A DNA stretch of 27,314 nucleotides. Source: UBA1081 sp964613045 (lineage in GTDB: Bacteria > Bacillota > Clostridia > Oscillospirales > Acutalibacteraceae). The stretch's first letter is position 1; every line of letters begins with the position of its first letter. A program made the position numbers and the translations under genes. Under the pieces are notes generated by a model that was not told the origin of the DNA, did not search any database, and was given only the letters and a program-made list of their open reading frames with translations. Where the stretch lies: the NCBI GenBank assembly GCA_964613045.1, contig CAZTFS010000017.1, forward strand, positions 1-27,314, given 5' to 3'. This document shows positions 15,292 to 24,078 of the stretch, piece after piece.

Positions 15292-18012
15292 ATGCGATAC
15301 CTGCTTGCTTCTTTTTTTAAGAAAGTCACTGCGTTCTTTACAAGCATTCTTATGTGTTTAGGCATCGGCGGCGATGTGAGCGAATATGTCCCGTTCGGTG
15401 AGGAAAACACTGTTTCTGCTTACAGTGAAGAAAATGCGGATTATGCACTTTCTGTTGATGCCGCAAATGAGATTCATGACATCAGCGAGCTTCTTTACGG
15501 TATTTTCTTTGAGGATATCAATTTTGCCGCAGACGGCGGACTTTATGCTGAAATGGTTATTAACCGTTCTTTTGAGTACGGTTCACTTGCAACTGATGAT
15601 GAGCTTCACGGTTGGAGTGCAGTCGGTACGGCAGATTACAGCGTAACTGTGGGCGATGCAGACGGCGGCCTTAACGAAAATAATACAAATTATCTTGTTA
15701 TTAACAATACCAGCGGTGAAAAAGCCGGTGTTGCCAACAGAGGCTTCCTTGACGGCATGGCTATTGAAAGCGGTGTGACATATGATTTCTCTGTTTATGC
15801 AAAGGCTCTTGACGGTTATAACGGAAAAGTTACCGTAAGGCTTGTTGCCGGTGAACAGATCGCAGCGGAAACAACTGTAGATTCTCTTACCGCCGATTGG
15901 GTAAAGTATGAGCTTGAACTTGTTTCAGCAGTTACTGCAAACGAAAATGTTTATTTACAGGTTCTTATTGATGACGGTAAAGTCGCATTTGATATGGTTT
16001 CTCTTTTCCCGCCTACATATAAGGATCACGGCATGAGAACTGACCTCGCTGAGCTTCTTGCTGATCTTGAGCCTGCATTTTTAAGATTCCCCGGCGGTTG
16101 TGTTACCGAGGGTTATGATGAAGAGACCGCTTACCACTGGAAGGATTCCATCGGTGTTGATGCAAACGGCGATCCTCTTGAATTCAACGGTACTTACGGT
16201 GATGTTGCAGCCCGTTCCTACGGCATAAACATCTGGACAGACGTTGCCGCAACGGAAGATCCGCTTCCTTGCTATATGAGCTACGGCCTCGGCTTTTACG
16301 AGTATTTTGTTCTTGCAGAGGATATCGGAGCTGTCGGTGTGCCTGTTCTTAACTGCGGACTTTACTGTCAGATGCGTGGCAAAGGTCCTGTTGATATGGA
16401 TTCTGAGCTGTTTGAACAGTATCTTCAGGATATGGTCGATCTTGTTGAGTTCTGCCGTGGTGACGAGACAACAAAATGGGGTCAGATAAGAATAGCAATG
16501 GGTCATGAAGAGCCCTTTGAGCTTAAATATATCTGCATCGGCAACGAAAACGAAGCAGAAGATTATTATGAGAGATATGAAGCATTCCTTGCACGTTTCA
16601 ATGAAGAAAAAGCAAACGATCCCGAGCTGTATGAAGGGCTTGAGCTTATCTATTCTTCAGGTGCGGCAGAAGCTACAACAGGCTGGAACTATTATAATTC
16701 TTATGTAAACGCTTATGAGTATGTCAAAGAAAATGACATCACTATTGAGGAATATGCAGGTGCGATTGACCAGCATTATTACATGCTGCCCGAATGGTTC
16801 TTAAAGAACACAGATTACTATGATGAAGAAAACTATGTAAGAGATTATGAAAGCATGACCGATACTATCTACGGCGGTGCCATCAAGGTCTTTGTCGGTG
16901 AATATGCCGCAAAGTCCAACACTCTCAAGGCGGCACTTGCAGAAGCCGCATACATGACAGGTCTTGAGCGTAACGGTGATATCGTTGAAATGGCTGCATA
17001 CGCACCTCTTTTCGGCAATTCCACCGCAATACACTGGGCACCCGATCTTATCTGGTTTGATAATGACAGTGTAACCGGCTCAGTAAACTATTACATTCAG
17101 AAACTGTTCTCAAACAATGCAGGTACATCTCTTCTTGATTCCGAGCTGACAGGGGCTCAGATCGTTGCAGATGATCTTCAGGGTATGGTCGGTCTCGGCA
17201 CATGGAACACAACAGCCGAATTTGATAACGTGAAAGTTGTATCAAACGAAACAGGTGAGGTTCTCAGTGAAGACAGCTTTGATTCTTCGATCTGGTTCTG
17301 GAACTGGTACAAAAAGACTGACGGTAAATGGAAGGTATCCGGCGGTAAGTTCGCTCAGACAGAGCTTTACCCCGATTACAGTGAGCTTGGCTCCTGCGTA
17401 TATTACGGAGATACCGATTGGTCAAACTACACCTTTACGGTTGAAGCCACAAAGACTGAGGGTGAAGAGGGCTTCTATATCCCGTTCCTTATAGAAGATG
17501 AAAACAACTGCTTCTATTGGAATATCGGCGGATGGGGTAATACTCAGACAGCTTTACAGCGTATAGAAGACGGAGTTAAAACAGGTTCGATAAACGGTAC
17601 CGTAACAGACTTCACAGTTGAGACAGGCGTGACTTATGAAATAAAGATCGTTGTTGACGGAACTAACATAAAGGGCTACATCGACGGCGAATTGCAGTTC
17701 GATTATGATGCTGAATCTGATTGTTATGCAGAATCATATCAGGTAGTTTCAACCGATGAAAGCGGAGATATTATCATAAAGCTCGTAAACGTAACTGAGT
17801 ATGACAGAACATTTGCAATTGATATCGCAAATGCAGAGGTTGGCTCAAGTGCAACTGTATATCAGGTTTCGGGTGAGGATCTCGCCGATGAAAATATTCT
17901 CGGTGAAGAAGAAAAATGCGAAATGACAGAGTTTACGATAGACGGTGTCTCGGCACAGTTCAATTACACCGTTCCGCAGTATTCCGCAACGGTAATAAGA
18001 ATCACAAGATAA
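15292..18012 (+). CDS. Secreted multi-domain GH51 alpha-L-arabinofuranosidase
   Basis: A 906-residue exported enzyme. Residues 1-25 form a signal peptide (MRYLLASFFKKVTAFFTSIL). The barrel begins at LLYGIFFEDINFAADGGLYA (about 68-87) and is interrupted by a CBM4_9-like beta-sandwich (about 90-238). It resumes at LRFPGGCVTEGY, with the acid/base Glu419 in CIGNENEAED and the nucleophile Glu537 in VFVGEYAA. A concanavalin A/LamG-like module (about 640-825) is inserted before the end of the C-terminal sandwich (FTIDGVSAQFNYTVPQYSAT). No dockerin or cell-wall anchor is seen, so it is probably free or loosely bound. The frame runs up to 15259, but GGAGG before 15292 and the -10 box at 15254-15259 fix the start. 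It probably releases arabinose from polymeric arabinan or arabinoxylan. Confidence 0.94.
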   Translation: MRYLLASFFKKVTAFFTSILMCLGIGGDVSEYVPFGEENTVSAYSEENADYALSVDAANEIHDISELLYGIFFEDINFAADGGLYAEMVINRSFEYGSLATDDELHGWSAVGTADYSVTVGDADGGLNENNTNYLVINNTSGEKAGVANRGFLDGMAIESGVTYDFSVYAKALDGYNGKVTVRLVAGEQIAAETTVDSLTADWVKYELELVSAVTANENVYLQVLIDDGKVAFDMVSLFPPTYKDHGMRTDLAELLADLEPAFLRFPGGCVTEGYDEETAYHWKDSIGVDANGDPLEFNGTYGDVAARSYGINIWTDVAATEDPLPCYMSYGLGFYEYFVLAEDIGAVGVPVLNCGLYCQMRGKGPVDMDSELFEQYLQDMVDLVEFCRGDETTKWGQIRIAMGHEEPFELKYICIGNENEAEDYYERYEAFLARFNEEKANDPELYEGLELIYSSGAAEATTGWNYYNSYVNAYEYVKENDITIEEYAGAIDQHYYMLPEWFLKNTDYYDEENYVRDYESMTDTIYGGAIKVFVGEYAAKSNTLKAALAEAAYMTGLERNGDIVEMAAYAPLFGNSTAIHWAPDLIWFDNDSVTGSVNYYIQKLFSNNAGTSLLDSELTGAQIVADDLQGMVGLGTWNTTAEFDNVKVVSNETGEVLSEDSFDSSIWFWNWYKKTDGKWKVSGGKFAQTELYPDYSELGSCVYYGDTDWSNYTFTVEATKTEGEEGFYIPFLIEDENNCFYWNIGGWGNTQTALQRIEDGVKTGSINGTVTDFTVETGVTYEIKIVVDGTNIKGYIDGELQFDYDAESDCYAESYQVVSTDESGDIIIKLVNVTEYDRTFAIDIANAEVGSSATVYQVSGEDLADENILGEEEKCEMTEFTIDGVSAQFNYTVPQYSATVIRITR

Positions 18013-18033
18013 CGATTTAAAAAAAGCGAAGAT

Positions 18034-18069
18034 AAAAGCACTTACTGTAAAAATTCAGTAAGTGCTTTT
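18034..18069. terminator. Bidirectional terminator between convergent genes
   Basis: A perfect 14-bp stem AAAAGCACTTACTG / CAGTAAGTGCTTTT with an eight-base AT loop. T-runs occur on both sides, so it can end both the secreted GH51 transcript and the metA operon. Confidence 0.88.
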
Positions 18070-18070
18070 C

Positions 18071-18841
18071 TTAGTGTTCGTTAATTATAAATTTTTTAAG
18101 TGCTTCGGCAACTCCGCCGTCTTTTGCATCACAGGATATATATGTACACATTTCTTTTATTTCGGGGATCGCATTGCCCATTGCCACGGATATGCCTGCA
18201 GCTTTGAGCATGTCCTCGTCGTTGGAGCTGTCACCCATTGCGATACAGCTCTCCATCGGTATGCCGAGATGTTCGGTCATCATTTTCATGCCGACAGCCT
18301 TGCCGAAGCCTTTTCTGACAAACTCTGCATACGACTTATGCTGATAAAGTATATAATCTTTGCCGAATATCTCTCTTTCTTCGTCAGTAAGCTGACCCCG
18401 TACATACATTTTTGACATTCTGAAGTCCTTATAGACGGTATCAAAGTCATCGGGGGAGGAAAGAAGATATTTTATATTTCCCCGTCGCTCATCGGGGTTT
18501 ATCCATATCATGTGATCTTCACCTTCAAAGGAGATCTCTCTTTTATCATTGATGAAATGCTCCGCTATGAATTTGAGTTCCTCTCGGCTCATGATGCAGC
18601 TGAATATCTGTTTTCCGTGAAGTCTCAGATCTGTGCCTATTCCTGCCACAAATCCGTCAAGAAGCCCGTCGGTCTTCAGAGTATCGGGAATAAAAGCGTA
18701 TGAACGTGCCGTGTTTACAAATACATAGCTGCCCGATTCTCTCGCTTTTTTTATGGCACTGATATTTTCTTCGGGGATCTTGCCGCCTGACATCAGTGTG
18801 TTGTCTATATCAAGAAAGACGGCATATTGCTTGTTTTCCAT
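18071..18841 (-). CDS. Cof-type HAD superfamily phosphatase
   Basis: A 256-residue HAD hydrolase. Motif I is FLDIDNTL (Asp11 nucleophile, Asp13 acid/base), motif II is probably the Thr in NTARS, the motif III Lys is Lys181 in GFGKAVGM, and motif IV is GDSSNDEDML (Asp204, Asp208). The C2-type cap between motifs II and III places it with the Cof/IIB subfamily, which act on sugar phosphates, pyridoxal phosphate or flavin nucleotides; the substrate is not readable. A TTG at 18862 is in frame, but the ATG at 18841 begins the conserved region and has AGGAA nearby. Last gene of the metA operon. Confidence 0.9.
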   Translation of the reverse strand: MENKQYAVFLDIDNTLMSGGKIPEENISAIKKARESGSYVFVNTARSYAFIPDTLKTDGLLDGFVAGIGTDLRLHGKQIFSCIMSREELKFIAEHFINDKREISFEGEDHMIWINPDERRGNIKYLLSSPDDFDTVYKDFRMSKMYVRGQLTDEEREIFGKDYILYQHKSYAEFVRKGFGKAVGMKMMTEHLGIPMESCIAMGDSSNDEDMLKAAGISVAMGNAIPEIKEMCTYISCDAKDGGVAEALKKFIINEH

Positions 18842-18867
18842 TTTTCCTGTATTCCTTCGCAAGTATG

Positions 18868-19464
18868 TTATTCTTTGAATATCGGGTCGTCTGTAAGTCC
18901 TTCGATAACTTTTTCGTAGAGCTTTACGGGATTGTTGATAAATGATTGCTTCATTGTCTGAGCCTGAAGCTGATCTGTGACAAAAACAGATAATTTCATC
19001 AGCTCATCTTCATCACCGTCGTTGTTAAGTCCCGAATGAACGGTAATGTCAAGTCTGTACCGTTTGTCGTTTATTTTTGTGACGGTCACGTCGTTTTCTC
19101 TGCGGCGTTTTTCGTGTATCGCAGTCAGATTTGCGGCTCTTACCGCCTTATTTTTGATATATACAGAAAGCTCGTCTTCAAGCTCCTTTGCTATCTTGAC
19201 ACCTTTACCGCTGACTTTAAGTATCGGATCTCCGTTTTCTCCGGATCGCTCGACTGCTCCCACCTTTAAAAGATCGTCTATCGCCTGTGATATCTCAAAA
19301 TAATTTGCAATGCCGTTATCATAAAGAGCAGACTGAACTGCCGAACGGGTAAGAATATCTTTTGTGTTTACAAGAATATAGCAAATGATTATTTTAATTT
19401 TTTCTGTGCTTCTTATACCGCCGACAGTGTCGTCAACGGGGAAAGCGTCAAGTTTAAAATCCAT
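18868..19464 (-). CDS. DUF4364-like winged-helix protein
   Basis: A 198-residue protein. The N-terminal 90 residues (STEKIKIIICYILVN, YDNGIANYFEISQAIDDLL, LKVSGKGVKIAKEL) form a predicted winged helix as in PadR/DUF4364 proteins. The C-terminal half is a mixed alpha/beta domain (KRYRLDITVHSG). DUF4364 proteins are widespread in Firmicutes and presumed DNA-binding, without known targets. GAGGAG lies 10 bases before the ATG. It is 14 bp downstream of metA and 26 bp upstream of the HAD gene. Confidence 0.82.
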   Translation of the reverse strand: MDFKLDAFPVDDTVGGIRSTEKIKIIICYILVNTKDILTRSAVQSALYDNGIANYFEISQAIDDLLKVGAVERSGENGDPILKVSGKGVKIAKELEDELSVYIKNKAVRAANLTAIHEKRRRENDVTVTKINDKRYRLDITVHSGLNNDGDEDELMKLSVFVTDQLQAQTMKQSFINNPVKLYEKVIEGLTDDPIFKE

Positions 19465-19478
19465 ATATCATTTTCTCC

Positions 19479-20393
19479 TCAAAGGTTTGAAAGATCATAA
19501 GGTGTACGCTGATATACAAAGTAGTTAAGCCAGTTTGTGAACAGCAGTACGCCTGTGCTTCTCCACCTGATAACAGGTTTTTTTGCGGGGTCGTTATCGG
19601 GGAAGTAGTTGTAGGGAATATTGATGTCAAGTCCTTTATCTTTGTCTCTGAAATATTCTTTTGCAAGAGTGTCAGCATCGTATTCCGAATGACCTGTGGA
19701 AAAGAAGTTTCGGCAATCCATATCCGAAAGAAGATGCACACCTGCAATTGGTGAGTAGGAAAGCACCTGCAGATCTTTTATCTTTGCAATGTCCTCCATC
19801 TTTATTTCCGTGTGTCTTGAGTGAGGGACATAATATGTTTCGTCAAGACCTCTCATAAGCGGATGAAGAAGATCAAGCGGCTGATGCTCAAAAATGCCGA
19901 ACATTTTTTCTTCAAGAGGATATTTTTTCAGTCCGTAATGGTAGTAAAGTCCTGCCTGAGCACCCCAACAGATATGGAATGTGGAATACACATTTGTCTT
20001 AGCCCATTCAAATATCTCGCAAAGCTCCGGCCAGTAATCCACGTCTTCAAATTCCATTTGTTCAACAGGTGCACCTGTAACTATCATGCCGTCAAATTTT
20101 TCATTTCTGACTTCATCGAAGCTTTTATAAAACTTTGTCAGATGTTCCTGTGACGTGTTTTTTGAAACATGTGTCACTGTCTGCATAAGTTCTATATCCA
20201 CCTGAAGCGGAGTGTTGCTCAGAAGCCTTAATATCTGAGTTTCCGTGGCAATTTTTGTGGGCATAAGATTGAGGATAAGTATTTTAAGGGGTCTGATATC
20301 CTGAGAATTTGCCCTGTCTTCAGTCATAACAAAAACGTTTTCTTGCTCCAGAAATGTTTTTGCGGGAAGTTCATTTGTGATCTTAATAGGCAT
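19479..20393 (-). CDS. metA: Homoserine O-acyltransferase MetA, predicted acetyl-CoA specific
   Basis: A 304-residue MetA-type acyltransferase, the usual length. The catalytic Cys is Cys142 in FHICWGAQAG, and TGHSEYD near residue 235 gives the His and Glu of the triad. Residue 111 is Glu (TGAPVEQMEF). In this family Glu111 favours acetyl-CoA whereas Gly111, as in E. coli, favours succinyl-CoA, so the product is probably O-acetylhomoserine for methionine synthesis. AGGAG lies about 10 bases before the start. No SAM riboswitch or T-box is seen: metA follows the lipoprotein gene by 22 bp and is presumably transcribed from the promoter at 22716-22744. Confidence 0.96.
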   Translation of the reverse strand: MPIKITNELPAKTFLEQENVFVMTEDRANSQDIRPLKILILNLMPTKIATETQILRLLSNTPLQVDIELMQTVTHVSKNTSQEHLTKFYKSFDEVRNEKFDGMIVTGAPVEQMEFEDVDYWPELCEIFEWAKTNVYSTFHICWGAQAGLYYHYGLKKYPLEEKMFGIFEHQPLDLLHPLMRGLDETYYVPHSRHTEIKMEDIAKIKDLQVLSYSPIAGVHLLSDMDCRNFFSTGHSEYDADTLAKEYFRDKDKGLDINIPYNYFPDNDPAKKPVIRWRSTGVLLFTNWLNYFVYQRTPYDLSNL

Positions 20394-20415
20394 ATCATTT
20401 TATCTCCTTATCTTG

Positions 20416-22686
20416 TTATCTTGTGATTTTTACGAAGTCGTAAGCTCCCACAACTATATTTTCAGGTGTAACGACTGCGGTACCCGTGTAATTTACATAT
20501 ATCTGAGTACCGTTTGAATAAGATGTACAGTAAACTCCGTCAACAGCCTTGCCGTTTGTATCCGAAGTGATTTTTTTATGATCCGTCATTGTAGCCGATG
20601 AAACGCTGTTCAGTGCATCATTTGCCTTTTTGTAATATTCGGTTATTTCCGTTATTCTCTCGTTCAGAAGATAGCCGTCATAGCAGAAGATGTTAGCTGA
20701 TGAATAGATCCATTCAAAAGCGGGAACGGCACCGTATTCGATATATCTGAGCATATCGTATCTGTAAAGAGGGTCGCCTGCATCTATCGGCTCACCGCTG
20801 TATATCGTGCTGCCGTGGATTATCGCCTGAACAAAGGGCACAGGCTCGTAAGCTTCACCTTCGGGGTAAAAGGTGTCCAGCTCCATGTCCGATACGTAGG
20901 AAGCTGAATAGAGTGTATAAATATTACCGCCCTTGACGGAAAGCTCTCCGCTGCTGCCCGCTGCTCTGAGCAGTGCAGAGACGGTATTAAGATTTTCCTG
21001 TCTTGTGTTTTCGTTGTCGGAGTAGAGAATATGACCTGCATCGCTTACGGAAATCCCGTCGGCACTGTTATACAGATCACCCGAAAGAAAAGCCGAAATG
21101 TTTTCTGCAAGACCCGAAATATCTGTCAGATACATGCTGTAGCTTTTTGTCGGGGCATACATGGACTCAGCTCTTTTTGAAAAACCGACAGAGGCTGTTT
21201 CCGTGCCGATCCTTGTTGAAAGACGTGATTCTTTATAATCTCTGAAGCTGAGATCGTTTACAAGGGTTGATACAGCTTTTTCTCCCGAGATATTGTAAGC
21301 CGAATTTGAAGCGGAGTAGCTTTTTGATGAAGAAAAAATATTTACATCTGTCAGCAGAGTGTAGTTGAGCATTTGCGTGTAATTATAAAGCTCGTTATAA
21401 CTCTTTGCACCGCCTGCAGAGGACAGTACTGACGATGAATACAGGTTTTTCTGAGCAAAACCGCCGGAGAGCAGACCTTTGTATATAAGCTGTATGTTGT
21501 CGATTCCCTTGCCTTTGAGTATTCCGAGAATATCTGTGGTCTGCTGAATGGTCGTAAGCACACTGTCGTCCTGAGAACCGATTATTGATATGCAGAACGG
21601 TATCTCATCGTCTGTTTCACAGCTTGCCGAGGGAAGAGTGTTGTTATTGATAAATTCTTCTCTTGCGGCGGCTGCCATTCCCATGTAATCAGCACTGCCG
21701 TCTGCAAGGAACTTGTAAACAACAGATATCTTTCCGTTATAGGTTATTCCGTAATATAATTTGCCGGACTCCTCGTCTGTTGTTGTCGGCGTGAGTGTAA
21801 AAACAGCACCTGTCTTTGACGGTGATGAATCTGTTTTTCTTGTTGCGTTTATCGTTGCCTGTGCATCGGCATCGGTAATGATTGCCGCAAAAGCGTTGTT
21901 GTTTCTCTTTACACCGAATACGGGAACTGTTGAAGCTGCAGAAGTTTCGCTGTTGTTATTGTACGGATCGTCTCCGTATACCTTTATGCTTACGGAATCG
22001 GTATCGGCATTGCTTTTTGCTGTATACATAACAGCACCCGAGGCATCGGGAATAACAAAACAGTCGTTGACCGAATCATCATAGGAGGCACCGAGGAAGG
22101 GAAGAAATTCAATCTCGGAAATTATGCTTTTCGGTGCGGTTTTTATGTTTGCAGTGTCTATCGAAGCTGTCACGGATTGCTCATGGAGAGTATATGAGAC
22201 CGAAAAAGCAACATAAACATCACTTTTGGTTATTTCCTCATAGCTTTTCTGTGCCGTTTCTTTGCTGTCGGACAATACATAGCTTACTGTAACGCCGTTA
22301 TCAATTTTTTCGTAGGAAGCCGTGCCGAAGGCAACGGAATTATCCTGAGTATTCAGCTTGTATGCACCGTTCTGAGTGTAAAGCGTTGTTCCGAATGCAA
22401 ATGCGGAAGCATTGCTTGCTTCGGGAAGTGAATTCCATGTGAAATTGTTGTTTTTGTCGTTGATACTTACGGAAAACGTTTTTTTGTCAATATTCATTTG
22501 CAGATAATCGGAAACTGCAACAACTTCCGTATCGGCGGACTTTGTGTGATAACTGTTGTCTGCATTTTCAGCGTAAACCGTTTCACCAAGGGACATTGAA
22601 GACGGATCCTGAGCTGTACAGGACGTCAAAAGTACGCATAAAACCAAAGCTGATGCGATCAGCTTAAAAAAAGTGGTTCTGTACAT
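20416..22686 (-). CDS. Large surface lipoprotein, DUF5696-like
   Basis: A 756-residue exported lipoprotein. The signal peptide ends in the lipobox LTSC (Cys23). The rest is Ser/Thr/Asn-rich with regular beta-strand patterns (NIDKKTFSVSINDKNNNFTW, EIEFLPFLGASYDD), followed by a barrel-like stretch (IDNIQLIYKGLLSGG, YTLLTDVNIFSSS, MYLTDISGLAENI). The layout resembles DUF5696 proteins of Clostridia, often near sugar ABC transporters and sometimes glycosidase-like; this is by memory and moderate. An in-frame GTG at 22695 exists, but GGTGAT (complementary to the 16S 3' end) lies four bases before the ATG at 22686. First gene of the operon with metA, which is an unexpected partner. Confidence 0.8.
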   Translation of the reverse strand: MYRTTFFKLIASALVLCVLLTSCTAQDPSSMSLGETVYAENADNSYHTKSADTEVVAVSDYLQMNIDKKTFSVSINDKNNNFTWNSLPEASNASAFAFGTTLYTQNGAYKLNTQDNSVAFGTASYEKIDNGVTVSYVLSDSKETAQKSYEEITKSDVYVAFSVSYTLHEQSVTASIDTANIKTAPKSIISEIEFLPFLGASYDDSVNDCFVIPDASGAVMYTAKSNADTDSVSIKVYGDDPYNNNSETSAASTVPVFGVKRNNNAFAAIITDADAQATINATRKTDSSPSKTGAVFTLTPTTTDEESGKLYYGITYNGKISVVYKFLADGSADYMGMAAAAREEFINNNTLPSASCETDDEIPFCISIIGSQDDSVLTTIQQTTDILGILKGKGIDNIQLIYKGLLSGGFAQKNLYSSSVLSSAGGAKSYNELYNYTQMLNYTLLTDVNIFSSSKSYSASNSAYNISGEKAVSTLVNDLSFRDYKESRLSTRIGTETASVGFSKRAESMYAPTKSYSMYLTDISGLAENISAFLSGDLYNSADGISVSDAGHILYSDNENTRQENLNTVSALLRAAGSSGELSVKGGNIYTLYSASYVSDMELDTFYPEGEAYEPVPFVQAIIHGSTIYSGEPIDAGDPLYRYDMLRYIEYGAVPAFEWIYSSANIFCYDGYLLNERITEITEYYKKANDALNSVSSATMTDHKKITSDTNGKAVDGVYCTSYSNGTQIYVNYTGTAVVTPENIVVGAYDFVKITR

Positions 22687-22715
22687 CTTTATCACCGTCC
22701 TTTGGTTGATTTATA

Positions 22716-22744
22716 ATTATATCATATATACAGAAAATCTTCAA
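22716..22744 (-). promoter_or_regulatory. Promoter of the lipoprotein-metA-DUF4364-HAD operon
   Basis: On the minus strand TTGAAG (22739-22744), a 17-bp spacer and TATAAT (22716-22721), with TGa just before the -10. The leader is about 23 bases, too short for a riboswitch. Confidence 0.75.
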
Positions 22745-22748
22745 GCGG

Positions 22749-22958
22749 TCTTTTTCTTCTTTTTTATGTTGACGATAAATATACCCGTTCACAGATGTTT
22801 TTTNNNNNNNNNNNNNNNNNNNNNNNNNNNNNNNNNNNNNNNNNNNNNNNNNNNNNNNNNNNNNNNNNNNNNNNNNNNNNNNNNNNNNNNNNNNNNNNNN
22901 NNNTCTTTTTCTTCTTTTTTATGTTGACGATAAATATACCCGTTCACAGATGTTTTTT
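22749..22958. other. Assembly gap (100 N) flanked by an identical 55-bp sequence
   Basis: The gap is 22804-22903. The 55 bases before it (22749-22803) and the 55 after it (22904-22958) are identical, from TCTTTTTCTTC to CAGATGTTTTTT. Exactly 100 N is a placeholder length. This looks like two contigs ending in the same k-mer, so the real locus may carry this stretch only once and be 155 bp shorter. The 440-base intergenic region (22687-23126) otherwise contains only the two divergent promoters; I see no gene in it. Confidence 0.85.
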
Positions 22959-23065
22959 TGTCAGATATTTTTCTGTTTTTGAATCAATGTTATCAGCGTC
23001 TTAACAATCAGTTTAAATTATACGCTATAATAAATATTAAAACAAGTATAAAAGCCAAGAAAATA

Positions 23066-23094
23066 TTGACAAGACAAAAAAAATAAAATATACT
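23066..23094 (+). promoter_or_regulatory. Promoter of the membrane-anchored unknown protein
   Basis: Consensus TTGACA (23066-23071), a 17-bp spacer and TATACT (23089-23094), followed by a short leader of about 26 bases. Confidence 0.75.
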
Positions 23095-23126
23095 TACATA
23101 AACCGATCAAATGAAGGGGAATTACA

Positions 23127-23921
23127 ATGAATGGTTTAAGCTCAAACAAAAAAATTATCATCACAGTTGCGTCTTTTGTTGCTCTGATAGCCGTGTTCGC
23201 CGTTATTTTAAAGTTTGCAGGAAACGGCGATAAGAATGTGACGGAAACAGAAACGACAACATCAAGCTCGGGCTATGTTGAAGATTACAGTGATATGTCC
23301 GAGGAAACCTCGGTATCACCTGCCGCAGCTACGATGCCTGCAATGAATAACGATGTCAGCGATGCTGTTGTAGCGGCAATATACGCTTATATGTCAGGTC
23401 AGTATTATATTGACGGCGTAATGACAGCCGACGGAGAGCTCACGGAGATAAGCCTTGCCTTATCGGGCAAAGATTTTTACACTTCAGCCGATATTGAAGG
23501 CATGAGCGTTTCGATCCTTTACAAAAGCAATAAAATATACTTTATCAAGAACGACACAAAGCAGTATATTGAATTGTCGGATGTTCTGCTGAATACCTAC
23601 GATATAGATCTGTCCGAAATGGAAGAGATTACGGAGTATTTTAATCTTACACAGTATAATTTTACGGGCTTTGACCGTTACAGCGGAAAAACAGACGGTC
23701 AGACTGCCGATTGCTTCAAATATTATAACGATGATATGAGCGTTGTGTTCTATTTTGTCGGCGATGAGCTTAAGCAGATAGATATGGGCGACGGCAACGG
23801 CAATGCAAATTCCACCGTGACCGTAAATGAGTTTTCTCCCGAAGTTCCCGCCGGAATGATGTCCCTGAGCGGTCTTACAAAGACAACGTTGATGGGCTTC
23901 TTCGGTGAATCGTTGGCTTAA
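23127..23921 (+). CDS. Membrane-anchored extracellular protein of unknown function
   Basis: A 264-residue protein. A membrane helix at about residues 9-30 (IIITVASFVALIAVFAVILK) acts as an uncleaved anchor or signal peptide. A Thr/Ser/Glu-rich linker (about 37-70) follows, then a domain of about 190 residues rich in beta-strands (YYIDGVMTADGELTEISLAL, MSVSILYKSNKIYFI, DMSVVFYFVGDELKQIDMGD). The strand pattern recalls LolA/LppX-like half-barrels, but this is only an impression. AAGGGG lies upstream of the ATG. It is monocistronic, with its own promoter and terminator. Confidence 0.85.
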   Translation: MNGLSSNKKIIITVASFVALIAVFAVILKFAGNGDKNVTETETTTSSSGYVEDYSDMSEETSVSPAAATMPAMNNDVSDAVVAAIYAYMSGQYYIDGVMTADGELTEISLALSGKDFYTSADIEGMSVSILYKSNKIYFIKNDTKQYIELSDVLLNTYDIDLSEMEEITEYFNLTQYNFTGFDRYSGKTDGQTADCFKYYNDDMSVVFYFVGDELKQIDMGDGNGNANSTVTVNEFSPEVPAGMMSLSGLTKTTLMGFFGESLA

Positions 23922-23940
23922 AGGTAATGATTGATATATT

Positions 23941-23989
23941 TTCGGCGGACCGACCTGTAATAATGGTCAGTCTGCCGAATTTATTTTAA
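23941..23989 (+). terminator. Rho-independent terminator
   Basis: A 15-bp stem (TTCGGCGGACCGACC / GGTCAGTCTGCCGAA, two G-U pairs in RNA) with a nine-base loop, then TTTATTTT. The G-U placement favours the plus strand. Confidence 0.85.
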
Positions 23990-24032
23990 ATATTTTAATG
24001 TTCTAAAAAGGAATATTAATTCAGAAATGATT

Positions 24033-24041
24033 TGATATAAT
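24033..24041 (+). promoter_or_regulatory. Extended -10 promoter of the PurF-like gene
   Basis: TGaTATAAT, 38 bases upstream of the ATG. There is no convincing -35 at 17 bp and no purine riboswitch or PurR-box pair that I can recognise. Confidence 0.5.
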
Positions 24042-24078
24042 TAGATCAGCAATCAAAACTTAAAACAGGGGTAATCGT

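Noticed and set aside
20394..20415. SAM riboswitch or T-box in front of metA
   Set aside because: Only 22 bases separate metA from the preceding gene, and the operon leader is about 23 bases; no structured leader fits.
22749..22958. Direct repeat around the gap as an attachment site or target-site duplication
   Set aside because: The 55-base identity ends exactly at the N run, as expected for overlapping contig ends, and no integrase or transposase is nearby.
22673..23004. Open frames running through the N gap
   Set aside because: They exist only because N codons do not create stops; the flanks are low-complexity intergenic sequence with promoters.
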